A program made the translations under genes and the position numbers. Of a DNA stretch of 64,000 nt, positions 34,351-55,130 are shown in pieces (position 1 is the first letter of the stretch; each line of letters begins with the position of its first letter). Below the pieces are notes generated by a model that saw only the letters and a program-made list of their open reading frames with translations, searched no databases and had not been told where the DNA came from. Source of the stretch: Hormiphora californensis (Eukaryota > Ctenophora > Tentaculata > Cydippida > Pleurobrachiidae); assembly GCA_020137815.1 (NCBI GenBank), contig CM035357.1, forward strand, positions 4,679,496 through 4,743,495, given 5' to 3'.

Positions 34351-37180
34351 TCATTTAGGGTTAAGTGGAGGCGGTGGTTTGATTTTCTTATCTCTCTTTG
34401 CGTTATAGTAATCCTGAAATATAGACATTTGTGAAAACATAGAACCAGAGAGTAGCTCGTAGCCCCCCCCCTTGAATTGTTCATACTGACAGTGTCAAAC
34501 GACTCCCGCTTTTAGTTTGATGATATTATCAACTTTGTATTGGTCACATACCAATTTCCAGGCGATCATTCCCATCCATTCCTCTCGTTCCTCTACATTA
34601 GAGGCCTGTATGTAGTACACTCGTCCCGGTATTACCACACTGGAAATGTATTTAGTTGTTAGAAAGGAATAAAAGTAGAACAGTGGGGTAATTACTAATT
34701 TTGGTAATCAAGAAACAAAGAAAACTGTGTTGCATGATCATATGAAAAGTTGTAAATTCCCAAAACTCACGTAAACCCGTTGTCATAAGAGTCGTCAAGG
34801 TACGGCTCCGGTAGCTTTGGTAAAGTCAATGACACCCCGGGGTGCAACGGCTGATTTTGAAGCATAGTAGCGCATCCAATTCTTTTGAATGACAAACCAG
34901 CGACACTTCCAGTTCTGTGTGGGGGAGATGTTAGAATTGGAGAGATGTGGGGGAGATGTTAGAATTGTGTGGGGGAGATGTTAGAATTGGGGGTTGAGGT
35001 AGAATTCTTTCGATAATACCAACAAGTAGTTATAGGAGTTAGGACTCAGGACTTTTGGTTAATTGTAATTTAATAAGATCCAGTATAATAATACTGAATA
35101 TGTACCTTGACATAATCGCCCCGTTTTGTCAGAAAACCGCTCTTTTGTCGAATCTCAAACTCTGGATCTGCAATATCTGTGTCGTGATCCTCGTATATAT
35201 CAATGGGGCGAGCTGCTGTCTCAATGTGATCCTGAATATCACCGTACGCAGCTGAGGGGGCAGGTTGTTAAGTTGACATCGTGCTACGGGATATTGCACG
35301 TTGTGCACAAGTTGTTGGGTCTTGGTTGCCTTTGTATGGGATACTGGAAAGCAGGAACCGACCGAAATACTGGTCCCTGATTGGCAGATAACCAGTCACG
35401 TGACCTAAATAACGAGTTCTGATTGGCTGTTTACTTGTTTCGGTCGGTTCCTGTATTGCATCATGCTATTCCTGTCTAATATTGGCCAGAAGTAGGCAAA
35501 TATTGGAGAATAACAGGTGTTTCTAAAGAAAGTGTGATGACGTGATATAGTGCAGCCATGAGTAGGGGGTGACGTGATATAGTGCAGTCATGAGTAGCTC
35601 TGTAGCCGACTCCAAGCCAATGTTGGGAGTTACAAAAACACCTGCATCATCTAACTATTCACCGAAAGGTGTTCAACTTTCGACTTCTGAAGATTTACGA
35701 AGTCGAAAGTTCCAGAAATGAAAGTTGAACTACTCTAGTTTTGACATAAAAAGTGAAGAACTAAACTCACCCTTTTCCTCCTCACTAATTATCCGAGGAT
35801 AAGGATATCTGAGTTCCACATGCAACACACCCTCCTTTTGGGCACTGTCAGGCGTTGCTGGAAGGAGGGGTTCGAGTTGATAAATGTAGGTAAATTCACA
35901 GTCAGTTCAATAAAGAGATATTAATGTCGCTTCCTTTCACGCTTGGCAATTAGTTCCTTGAGATGGGAAATCAGATCTGGACTGATCTGACCGACATTAG
36001 CTTAGTGTAGAAGTTCAAAGAGAGGGATAGAAAATGGAATAAATCAATTATCCATGACACTTACCAATAGCGGGAATATTCTGAAAGTGTTCCAGCAATT
36101 TGTTGAGATTCTTGAACTTGTGCTTCCCAAAGTTATACCCGTCCCCCTCCCAAATTATAGTGAAGTGCCGGATTGTACCATCTGGTGACCTGAAATCACA
36201 TGACTTATAGAACAGACATATTCATCGGGTCTATTTGTTCAGTAAGGGGTTGAACAAGTGTCTACTATACAAGGTTTTGATAACGAAATTGAGTTTTTTG
36301 GGGTTAATTTAGGTAACTGCAATCTCGTCCAACCAAATGCAGAATGCCAAGGTTTTTGGGAATTTGCCAAGAATTACCTTACAGATACTGCTAGATCATC
36401 AGGTCCCCCCTTTCTGTAGTTCCTGAGCAGGTAACTGCCCGCCTTGTCAGTTCCTATCAGAATGTGCTCCGCCATGTTTCTGTTCATGTTAGGGTGGAAC
36501 CACCTGGAATTGTGATAAATGCCAGTGTTATGTTTTTGGGTAAGGCTGTCTGGCGCCGCGACCCATCTGAGCACACTGTCGCGTGCTGAGAATCAAATTG
36601 GGGTCTGGCGCCGCCAGACAGGGGTAAGGGGTGAACTCAAAAAGTGTTATGGGTTGGTTTTATATGATGCTGTTGAGGCTCTACGTCAGTCGTCAGAGTC
36701 GCAATAAATATGGAAAACCACCTAATAATTAATATATCCTTTCACACTTTCCTCAGTCGTGAAATATTAAATATCCCGACAAATATAATACTGAATGGGT
36801 GTCAAAATTCACCACCCTCATGTGATACTGAGGTGTAAATTTTGACAGGGTACTGCCTGCCAAATGTTTCACCTAGAAATATACATATATCGCCATTTCC
36901 CACTTTTAGGACGTAATCACACACCCCGACGCACCAACACCCATAATCAAAAGTAGCAAAACAAGATAAAAAAGGAGTGTATATGCTTCACTGTCCCTCA
37001 CATCGAGAGACAATGAATAGCCTGTCAAATATCCTCCTAATAATACACCTACGGTATTTTAAGAAGTTCATCTCCGATGGCAGGAAAACTAGAATCACAA
37101 TTTTCTGAACTCGAGTTGGAAGAAGCAGCCTCTCCGGGGTGCTCGCCAGCGTTGAAGGAGTTAATTGCAAGACGGGACAT
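34351..37180 (-). CDS. DAPP1: DAPP1-like SH2-PH adaptor, one +1 frame break
   Basis: Eight exons: 37053-37180, 36378-36503, 36065-36189, 35771-35857, 35106-35251, 34771-34914, 34552-34639, 34351-34413; about 301 residues after allowing for one extra base. Residues 44-127 form an SH2 domain (WFHPNMNRNMAEHILIGTDK, then GSYLLRNY with the phosphotyrosine-binding Arg). A linker with DHIETAARPIDIYED follows, then a PH domain from about 190 (KSGFLTKRGDYVKNWKCRWF; final helix EEREEWMGMIAWKL). SH2 then PH in this spacing is the DAPP1/Bam32 layout; those adaptors are recruited to PI3K lipids and tyrosine-phosphorylated partners at the plasma membrane. Exon 6 is one base too long: the frame runs into TGA two codons after GTA at about 34803, while the +1 frame continues YLDDSYDNGFT into the next exon in correct phase. 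Confidence 0.85.
35352..35453 (-). mobile_element. MITE family 1, copy b
   Basis: 102-bp element with termini CAGGAACCGACCGA and TCGGTCGGTTCCTG, in intron 4 of the DAPP1-like gene. Its interior is the inverted orientation of copy a. No clear target-site duplication remains. Confidence 0.8.
36546..36621. mobile_element. MITE family 2, copy a (8-bp TSD)
   Basis: 76-bp palindromic element with termini CTGTCTGGCGCCGCG and CTGGCGCCGCCAGACAG, flanked by the perfect duplication GGGTAAGG (36538-36545 and 36622-36629). It lies in intron 1 of the DAPP1-like gene. A degraded relative is at 39787. Confidence 0.85.
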
Positions 37181-38724
37181 TTTATATGACTCCTAAACCC
37201 GGGTTCTTTTTTGTAAGTAAAAAGGTAAAATAGCCAAATGGAGGTATTCTAGATAATAATATCCAGATTAAAATCCACAGTTTGGTATCGACGAAAAGAA
37301 AGGTCAACATTACTCTTTAAACGAGGCTAAATAGTGGCTTGTTATGTTCTAACCCTCCTTTACATTTGTTTCGCGGGCGAAGCAAAGTCTAGCTAGGCAA
37401 ATAGTGACAAGATGTATTGTACAGCCAATGTGCCAAAGTAAACATGAGGCAACTCCGCCCGCGGTACAATTCAGTTAGTTTGGGATTTCTCGCGGTGGTG
37501 GGAGAGAGTTAGTTTCAGACATTGAAAACAAGGAAAACAAACACACAGCCACACCGCTGGACTTTCTACTTTCTTGCCCAATACATGACACTGTTATGTG
37601 GAAGTTCAACTATTCAAATGATTTAAAACATTGACACAACACTGAATCAAATTGACACATGTATAGAGTACAACATACACATGTCTACCTCAATTTGATC
37701 AATTCATCTTGAAGGGCAGGGAAAGCAAGGTCAAGAGAGCTAGCATAGCTGGCAGATCCTTCAACAGAGCCCGTACTGAGTGTACGGTTCAGGAATATCC
37801 CTGCAATACTAACCATATCTTATAACGTGAGGGGAGCATATTAGATTTAAACAAACAAACAAACAAACAAACAAACAAACAAACAAACAAACAATCAAAC
37901 AAACAATCAAACAAACAAACAAACAAACAAACAAACAAACAAACTAACTAACAAACAAACAAACTAACAAACAAACTAACAAACAAACAAACAAACAAAC
38001 AAAGCTTCAAATTTTCACTAGCTGGTATAGATTGCTAAGCAAGGCTTGAGACGGATACAGAGCACACATAATGCACAGTTGTAACAGGAGACTCAGTTGA
38101 AATTTACTTCCTTTCCCATCTAGCTCCCTATTTTCCTGTGAATCGCTCTGCATAAGATAGCAGCAGGGTGACTTTTGGTTACTTTTGCCTCAGGGAGCAG
38201 ATAGTACATCACATGGTTTCCAAAAAAATATGATGGATAAGTTTACCCCTGCCTTCAAAATTAAACTTATCTGCCAGTAGAACCAGTTCACCCCTATCAC
38301 TACGACGACAATGACACTCAGTGAGAGATTAGGTACTTACCCCGCCACTCTCCACTTATCTTCCCAGGTCGTGACGTTCTCGCCTCGATTATATAAAGGT
38401 TTTTGAGTCTCTAATTGATACTTTATCCCAGATAAAAGTGGCACTGTGACTTCGCAATACCATGATAGACGTCAGCCCCCCCTCCCCATGTCACAATAGC
38501 ATTAATTAACACGTATACAATCACAGCTGCTCTTTAACTCCACCAACTGATCTTATTCTCCCTCTTTATTGTACGGTCAATCCATCTCACCATCTGCCAC
38601 GGAAGTTGTACTACCGTTTCATGATTTATTTACCATAGTGACAAGATTTAGTTACCATAGTAACCACCAGATGGTCATGGTGATCACGTGATAGCAACCA
38701 CTCCCACGGGTTGGCCGGGGGCTT
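37181..38724. other. Divergent intergenic region
   Basis: Between the DAPP1-like start and the small secreted gene. Apart from the (AAAC)n run at 37849-38002 I see no repeat, exon or RNA gene. Confidence 0.55.
37849..38002. repeat. (AAAC)n microsatellite
   Basis: About 150 bp of AAAC with scattered TAAC and TCAA variants. Confidence 0.95.
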
Positions 38725-38731
38725 TATAAAA
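38725..38731 (+). promoter_or_regulatory. TATA box of the small secreted-protein gene
   Basis: TATAAAA 83-89 bp before the ATG at 38814, in GGGGGCTTTATAAAACGACC, giving a likely start of transcription near 38755. Confidence 0.6.
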
Positions 38732-38813
38732 CGACCTCGCACGAAACAAGAGAGAGATTTAGTTCACTAATATTGTGTTGCCAGCCCACTGTTTTGTAAT
38801 ACAGATTTTCAGG

Positions 38814-39574
38814 ATGCAGAAGTTCCTATTTGCTTTACTCGTTGTCATGGCAACAGTTGTCTCTTCAGCACCGTAAGTTCCCAATATTTCTAATACCACA
38901 ACACAACGTCAACACATGATTTATTTGTTAATTTGAAATCCGAGTCTTTTCTTAGTTTTTAAACCCAGATAGAGAAATGAAAAAAAAGTACAGTCGGACC
39001 CCGATTTAGGGACACCCTCGGGGGAAAGGCTCTTGTCCACTAAATCGGGGTGTCCACTAAATCAGTAAATCGGGGTCAAATAAGGTTAATTTCCTATATC
39101 GGGGGGAAAAATCCTGTCCCTAAATCGGGGTGCCACTAAATCGGGGGCCCCTAAATCGGGGTCCGAGTGTATTCACACATTACCTGCACAACACAGGATT
39201 GTTGAGGAAGAGTCCAGGGCGATCGAGGATATCCTCAGAGATCCACAGTCCACCACCGCGGATATCCAGGCTGCTGTAAGTTCTAAAAACAGGGGGGGGG
39301 GGGTTAAACAAATGAAAACAGAGCGAAGAGGGTTTAACAAATGCTATGGTCGGGGGTTTTACAGAGAATGTCAGACCAATTCTGGATTTCAGGGTGGTTT
39401 TAAATTGGTTTCCTGATCTTTAAATCATACAATTCCTACCTTTAGTTGCAAGCAAAAGGAGCCCATTTTGTGTGCGAGGGAGAACTTGATGACCTGATGA
39501 GGATGTTGAGAATTCCCCCAGGACCCATAATTGGGGCTGTCTTTCAGACAAAAATCCTCCTCTGTTACTCGTAA
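38814..39574 (+). CDS. Small secreted protein of unknown function
   Basis: Three exons in consistent phase (38814-38872, 39197-39275, 39446-39574) encode 88 residues. A clean signal peptide (MQKFLFALLVVMATVVSSAP) is followed by an acidic helical stretch (VEEESRAIEDILRD) and a third exon with two cysteines (HFVCEGELDDLM, LLCYS). No known family recognised. The consistent phases, signal peptide and TATA box support a real gene. Intron 1 is largely filled by a pogo-like MITE. Confidence 0.7.
38991..39169. mobile_element. Pogo-like MITE, copy in intron 1 of the small secreted gene
   Basis: 179 bp from CAGTCGGACCCCGATTTAGG to GGGGTCCGAGTG, flanked by TA on both sides; the interior repeats CTAAATCGGGGT. 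Confidence 0.85.
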
Positions 39575-40353
39575 TGTGTGGAAATCTGACTGGTGTTGGA
39601 GAGAAGATTGGTGACATTGACATTTGACAGGTAGCAGTGGTACCAAGAGAGAAAATTCTTCTGAAGAATTGGAATGTTATTGTGACTGTGAGTTAGAATT
39701 ATATGTAATATGTTAATTAATTAATTAATTAACATATTTTATAGTCTGATTAGATCTGTGAAAAGGTACCATGTTTTGTCTTTTGGCTGTCTGGCGCCGC
39801 GGACCCCACCTAAGCGCACCGTCAAATCGGGGTCTGGCGCCGCCAGACAGCCTTTTAATAAGTTTTCAAAATTGTTAATAAAAGTAAAAGATTTGTGTTG
39901 TGTTTGTTAACGATCGTATGAACCAAGTACATTATATATACGCTACATAATCTATACACATAAACACACACACACGCACGCATTGTTTGTTGTTCATGAC
40001 CTGGTGTAGTTAGAAATTAAAGTTAAATTTACTTTGATAAAGCTAACATGATAGGTAAAAAAATAACATAAACTCTTCTACTAGGATAACATAATATGTA
40101 CATAAGGGTAATGAAAGATATAATTAGGATAATTAGGATATAATTAGGATATATAAGCGAAATAGGCATGGCGTTTGTTTGCTTGGTTTGGTCTAAAACC
40201 CTGAAAGTAAGTTCACTGAAAACCCCACTGATATTGTCGTTGCTCAAACCCGGTAGAGAATTAGATTTAGAATTCAATATCATTAAAATATGATATTCCA
40301 AACTAAACTAAATTGATAATACTATTCCATTTCTAAAGTGGAAATATTAACAC
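39575..40353. other. Intergenic; degraded MITE family 2 copy at 39787-39850
   Basis: The 64-bp copy has CTGTCTGGCGCC and GGCGCCGCCAGACAG ends. Flanks TCTTTTGG and CCTTTTAA are only partly similar, so it is old. The rest is AT-rich with no exon seen. Confidence 0.65.
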
Positions 40354-40428
40354 TATTCTAAAGTGGATAGACCCTATGCAGTGCACCCGTCACCTCTGGA
40401 TCATGTCTCAGTACCTCTCCCTCTCCCC

Positions 40429-50513
<10,085 letters not shown>

Positions 50514-50869
50514 GGTACCAGCAGTTCATAGCATCAACACCAACTAGCTATTCGACATGTGCTAGAAGAAGATAGGGGTGGGATACAAGCTGATTAGCTA
50601 TAGGATACAAGATAGGGGTGGGATGTTCTAACCCTCCTTTATATTTGTGCGGAGGGAGAGGGTCGAACATGGCAAGGGGTGTGGGAAACAAGGGGTCTGT
50701 TAACAGTATTTCATACATAAATTAACCGTCCTCCACCGCGAAGGAACGAAAAACTAAAAGTTAGATATTTCAACACACGCACATAATATCTGAAATATAA
50801 CAACGCCACACACAAACATTAAATATATATGTAATAATATCAGCTAAATAAAATACAAGTAGAGAGAGT

Positions 50870-52977
50870 TTATTCCATCTTTTTGCTCCCCACTCCCAGC
50901 TTTTCCATCTCCATTTTCGCTTCCTTGATGTCCTGAAAACCGGATGATATATATGATTAGATTACAAGACTTTAGTCGTTCATTAAATCTAGCTCTGCTA
51001 GTTTCGGTAAATCTTTTTTTAGAGAGAGGTTCGAGCATGGCATGTCTAAAGTTAGCTACAAAGTTAATTCTCAATGTTTGAGCGGTAAGGATCTGAAAAA
51101 GCGCCGAAAAACTCACGTTGGCCAACTCCTCTGACGCGTCCACAGCAGTAACCAACCTCGATACTCGTAGTAGTATAGTCATCAATGAGAAAAACTGAGA
51201 GAGATGTCACAGCTTGAGTAAAAGATGGGTGTAAACTGTACTAAACAATTTATTTGACCTTCAACCACTCTTCTTAGGAATTTTCTCACGCGTTGTTAAT
51301 CTCTCTGTCTTACTCTCACACTCTCACAGTCTGAAACGTATCGCCCATCGATCTCTCCTTCCGAAACGGCAGACCCATTTTATCACGGCACGATGTAACT
51401 TAATGATTACGGGAGAACGGCTTGAAATATCTCTTAGAGTCTCCGGATGGTTACTCAGGGGACCTAGAGCTAACTTTTGACACCCATGGTTTTACCCCAA
51501 GTTGAAAAAATTTAGTCAGGTTTTTGTTATGATCAGCAACATTTCAACTGCTGATTACACCAAGATGAAAACAGTTTGTGAAAAAGTAACACCTGTTTAG
51601 AGGTCGTGTCGAGGCTCCAAACAGATGTGACAAAAACTGGAACAATTGGGAGAGGTCGATGTAGTTATCGACTCTACTAGTAGAGTCGATAACTACATCG
51701 ACCTCTAAACAGGTGTTACTTTTTCACAAACTGTTTTCATCTTGGTGTAATCAGCAGTTGAAATGTTGCTGATCATAACAAAAACCTGACTAAATTTTTT
51801 CAACTTGGGGTAAAACCATGGGTGTCAAAAGTTAGCTCTAGGTCCCCTGAGTAACCATCCGGAGACTCTAAGAGATATTTCAAGCCGTTCTCCCGTAATC
51901 ATTAATCCCGGTGGAGAAAAAAATACAATGCGGACGTACGTGAGCGCTGGCAGGCTGTTTACATGTTATTGTATGTCTCTCACTCTCTCTGGAAAAACCG
52001 CACGTGCGGTTGCGCCGCGCGAGATAACTCTTTCTCAAGGGGGAGAAAAGAGAGAGACGCACATTAACGTTATACATTAAAGTTGAGGTTGTAGGCAATT
52101 GCACGTACGTCCATACTCAAATATGTGCTCTACCGGGATTAATGATTACAGGAGAACGGCTTCAAATATCTCTTAGAGTCTCCGGATGGTTACTCAGGGG
52201 ACCTAGAGCTAACTTTTGACACCCATGGTTTTACCCCAAGTTGAAAAAATTTAGTCAGGTTTTTGTTATGATCAGCAACATTTCAACTGCTGATTACACC
52301 AAGATGAAAACAGTTTGTGAAAAAGTGACACCTGTTTAGAGGTCGTGTCGAGGCTCCAAACTGATGAGACAAAAACTGGAACAATTGGGAGAGGTCGATG
52401 TAGTTATCGACTCTACTAACTCAGCAGGGGGTCATACAACTTGTATTACAAGCTTTCTCACGGAGATGAGTAATTCAACTAAGTGCGCGCGGAGGTTCTC
52501 CCTATCATGTCATCGCGCGTCACGTCAAGCACTCACCGCGAATAGGAGAATGGCCAGAGCAGGGAGCTGAAAAAACAACAGGAGGTTAGAATGGTGAATT
52601 GATTTAAATCAGAGCAGGAAATATAGCTTTCCTATCTAGCAATCAAAAAGCGGCACAAGAGAATACAGTGGTATTCCAAAGTTGAAACTCTAAAAAACCC
52701 AACGGCAAACTATCTGCATTCTGCTCAAATTTGAGCTCAGATCCAATTTGAGCTCAGATCCAATTTAATTAACAACTTTAAAGTTGTCAATTAAATTGGA
52801 CCTGAGCCTGTTAAAACAATAAGAGAACACGATAGTTAAAGAATATCAGTTGTATACTCTTACCGGGTAAATCCATTGTCTCTTGAAGGCAGGGTCGTAG
52901 GGACCGTATACCGCTGAAACCCAAAGCGCCATAGCCGCAGAGAGAACAGCCAACCAACAAAACAACTTTGATACCAT
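50870..52977 (-). CDS. DPM3: DPM3, dolichol-phosphate mannosyltransferase subunit 3
   Basis: Four exons, all phase 0: 52864-52977, a 30-bp micro-exon 52537-52566, 51117-51194 and 50870-50932; 94 residues against about 92 in animals. Two hydrophobic helices (LFCWLAVLSAAMALWVSAVY and LPALAILLFAFFSLMTILLR) flank IYPLP, as in DPM3. The C-terminal part (RLVTAVDASEELANDIKEAK) matches the conserved cytosolic coiled tail with its D-A-x-x-E-L pattern. DPM3 anchors the catalytic DPM1 in the ER membrane for making dolichol-phosphate-mannose. Intron 2 (1.34 kb) is swollen by a foldback repeat. Identification rests on length, topology and the tail. Confidence 0.87.
51402..52422. repeat. Foldback repeat in DPM3 intron: two inverted arms plus a third direct copy
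   Basis: Arm 1 (about 51402-51668) and arm 2 (about 51669-51904) are inverted and almost contiguous, meeting at GACTCTACTAGTAGAGTC. A third copy of arm 1 follows at about 52139-52422. The arms begin AATGATTACGGGAGAACGGC. A mature RNA across arms 1 and 2 would form a hairpin of more than 200 bp. Confidence 0.9.
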
Positions 52978-53418
52978 GGCTACAGTGAGAAGGAGAGAGA
53001 GATAAAGAGGAATGTAGATATTTAGAGAGAGTTGGATGGGGGGGGGGGGGGGGGGGGGCTGAGGTAAGATTTGTTGCAAATATATAACGACTTCATTGCC
53101 AGAAAAAGATAGCAGTTGTCCAACAAAGGAAAACATTAAGAAAAAGATAATAAATACGATAACAAATACGAATTCGATATAAAAATGTACCATTAACAAA
53201 TATTTGTACCGTGTTGTCATAACAGTTAAATAATTGCAATTGCCCCCCAATTGCCCATATAATCGCTAAATGTTGAAGCGACAAGTTCAAAAAAACAAAT
53301 CTCAAGAACTACATATTGTAGTTTACTAGTTAAGTGGTACTCGCAACTAAAGTTTCATCACATGAAAAAAATAAATAAAAACGGTGAAAAAAACGGTGAA
53401 AAAAATAGGTGAAGTAAA
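52978..53418. other. Intergenic upstream of DPM3
   Basis: Contains a poly-G run of about 22 (53038-53059). It lies downstream of the type I membrane gene, which runs the same way. No exon seen. Confidence 0.5.
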
Positions 53419-54813
53419 TCATAGAATGGTAGTTGTGGATAAAACAGACGGGACAACAATAATTTCAACGGTTGGGTCAGCAGCAGGAAGGTCTGGGTTT
53501 GTGATTGTAGTTGTTGGTTCAGAATAAAAGACTCCTTCCACCGGGCCCTGAGTGGGAGATAAAGTGGTAAAATTAGCCTACCGTCGGAACCCGATTTACC
53601 GGGATGCTTGGGAGAAAGAGTTTTGCCCGGTAAATCCGACTGCAACTCCAAAACTGGATTCAATTGGTCCAAAGCCAGCTCTAGTTATTTCAGTTATAAT
53701 GCGTGATTGGGCAGCTGGACAAGATAATCCCCCCTTACCTTGAGACAACTGGCTGGAAACTTGCCAAACACCCCCGCCAGGAGAATACCGACCAGAAAAA
53801 CTGGGAGAAGGCCATACCAAATCCACCACCAGGAAAAGGGGGATGAGGTTGAGGTAGTTGTTGTGGCAGCAGCGGTGGTCTGACGAGGGGGAGTGGTTAT
53901 CGAGCATACTGCTGTCAAAGTCCTGTCGCACAGATAAACCTCTAACTCGCCTGGAGGGGTAACAATTTGTATTAATACTTTTTGGGTTGGATAAATAAAC
54001 AAAACAAAATTGGGAAAGTTATTCATTTATTGATATAAACCCCCTCTCTTTCTATCGATCCCCATTATGAGAGATTCATCTCCTCACCTTCTTGTCTGTA
54101 GACTTCCTGGCATCGATCATCATTTCTCGTTTGACAAAACTCCCTAACATAAGAAACATCTTGTCTTTTCAACTCCAACCAACTCGAATCATCGAACCAT
54201 TCAAATATCACATACTCTACTGTATCACCCAGTCTAAACTCAACCGAGATACGACTCACGGTATCTGGTTCAATGTTGGTGTCACCTTGTCCATCGATAG
54301 TACAGTTGGTGCTTTCGGGTGTCAAAATCACCATGGTGACAGTTTTTGTTTCCATGGCAACGGTAATTTCGTTTCTAGCGGTGGCCACGTTCCGTATGAA
54401 AATGTCTCCGAAATTTGAATTGTTTCGAATGTTTTTCACCGTTCCGTTGGTAGAACAACAGTCTGATCCGGTAGGGGAGTAACAGAGATGACGTCACGAA
54501 TAACACGGCAATGGTGTTCCAAGTGTGGTGGGAGTTCGGAGCAGAGTTTGTATCTCCACCACCTAGCAACAAAATGCGAGTCCATAGCAACGACCCAATC
54601 ACCAGGGTGCAGATTCTGGTTATTTCCCGTGTTGCAGGTGTAGTTAATTATGTTGGGCGTTAAAACAAATGGTATATGGTAGACGGATTCGAAGGTTATA
54701 TTAAAACAAACTATCGCCCGAAATTGCTCGGGATTGTGGACAAAAACATCAGATCCGGGTACTTGTAGAGAGTTAGTTTTATGAAGGAGTAGAACGAAGA
54801 ACAAGAAAGTCAT
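53419..54813 (-). CDS. Type I membrane protein, unknown family
   Basis: Signal peptide (MTFLFFVLLLHKTNSLQ), an ectodomain with scattered cysteines and many N-x-S/T sites, a Thr-rich stalk (TTAAATTTTSTSS), a membrane helix (FSWWWIWYGLLPVFLVGILL) and a Pro/Thr-rich tail. Exons: about 54088-54813, 53739-53950, 53419-53547. The first block changes frame near 54490: upstream and downstream frames are offset by two bases. A very short intron with donor GTGTTA or GTGACG and acceptor GGATCAG (44 or 35 bases) would reconcile both frames and the next exon's phase; otherwise it is an indel. No family recognised and no clear similarity to the two paralogues at 12-15 kb. Confidence 0.7.
53581..53642. mobile_element. 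Short pogo-like MITE in an intron
   Basis: 62 bp with ends CCGTCGGAACCCGATTTACC and GGTAAATCCGACTG, preceded by TA. It sits in the last intron of the type I membrane gene. Confidence 0.7.
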
Positions 54814-55130
54814 GATTGTACCATTCCATTTTGTAGAGCAGCTATAATTGGAAATATGGATTGGTTAAAAAGGTAAGTCTGGTAAACACGATATATATAA
54901 CCATGAATTATCACACTCAGATTGATTCTGTTTACAGAAAAGTATTGCAAGGCTCTATATTTACAAATTTGAAACATTGTGTTATAAAACTACAAATAAA
55001 TGAACCTACCCACTATTACATAGAAACAAACTAAAACGATAACTCGTTCGAAGAGTTACAACTGTTGCCCTATAGTTGCCATGGTAACCCATGTGGTTGC
55101 CATGGTAACCCCCTGTGGTTGCCATGGTTA
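54814..55130. other. Intergenic, nothing recognised
   Basis: Promoter side of the type I membrane gene and 3' side of the LRR gene. A GCCATGGTAACC-type repeat near 55077-55125 is the only structure seen. Confidence 0.5.
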
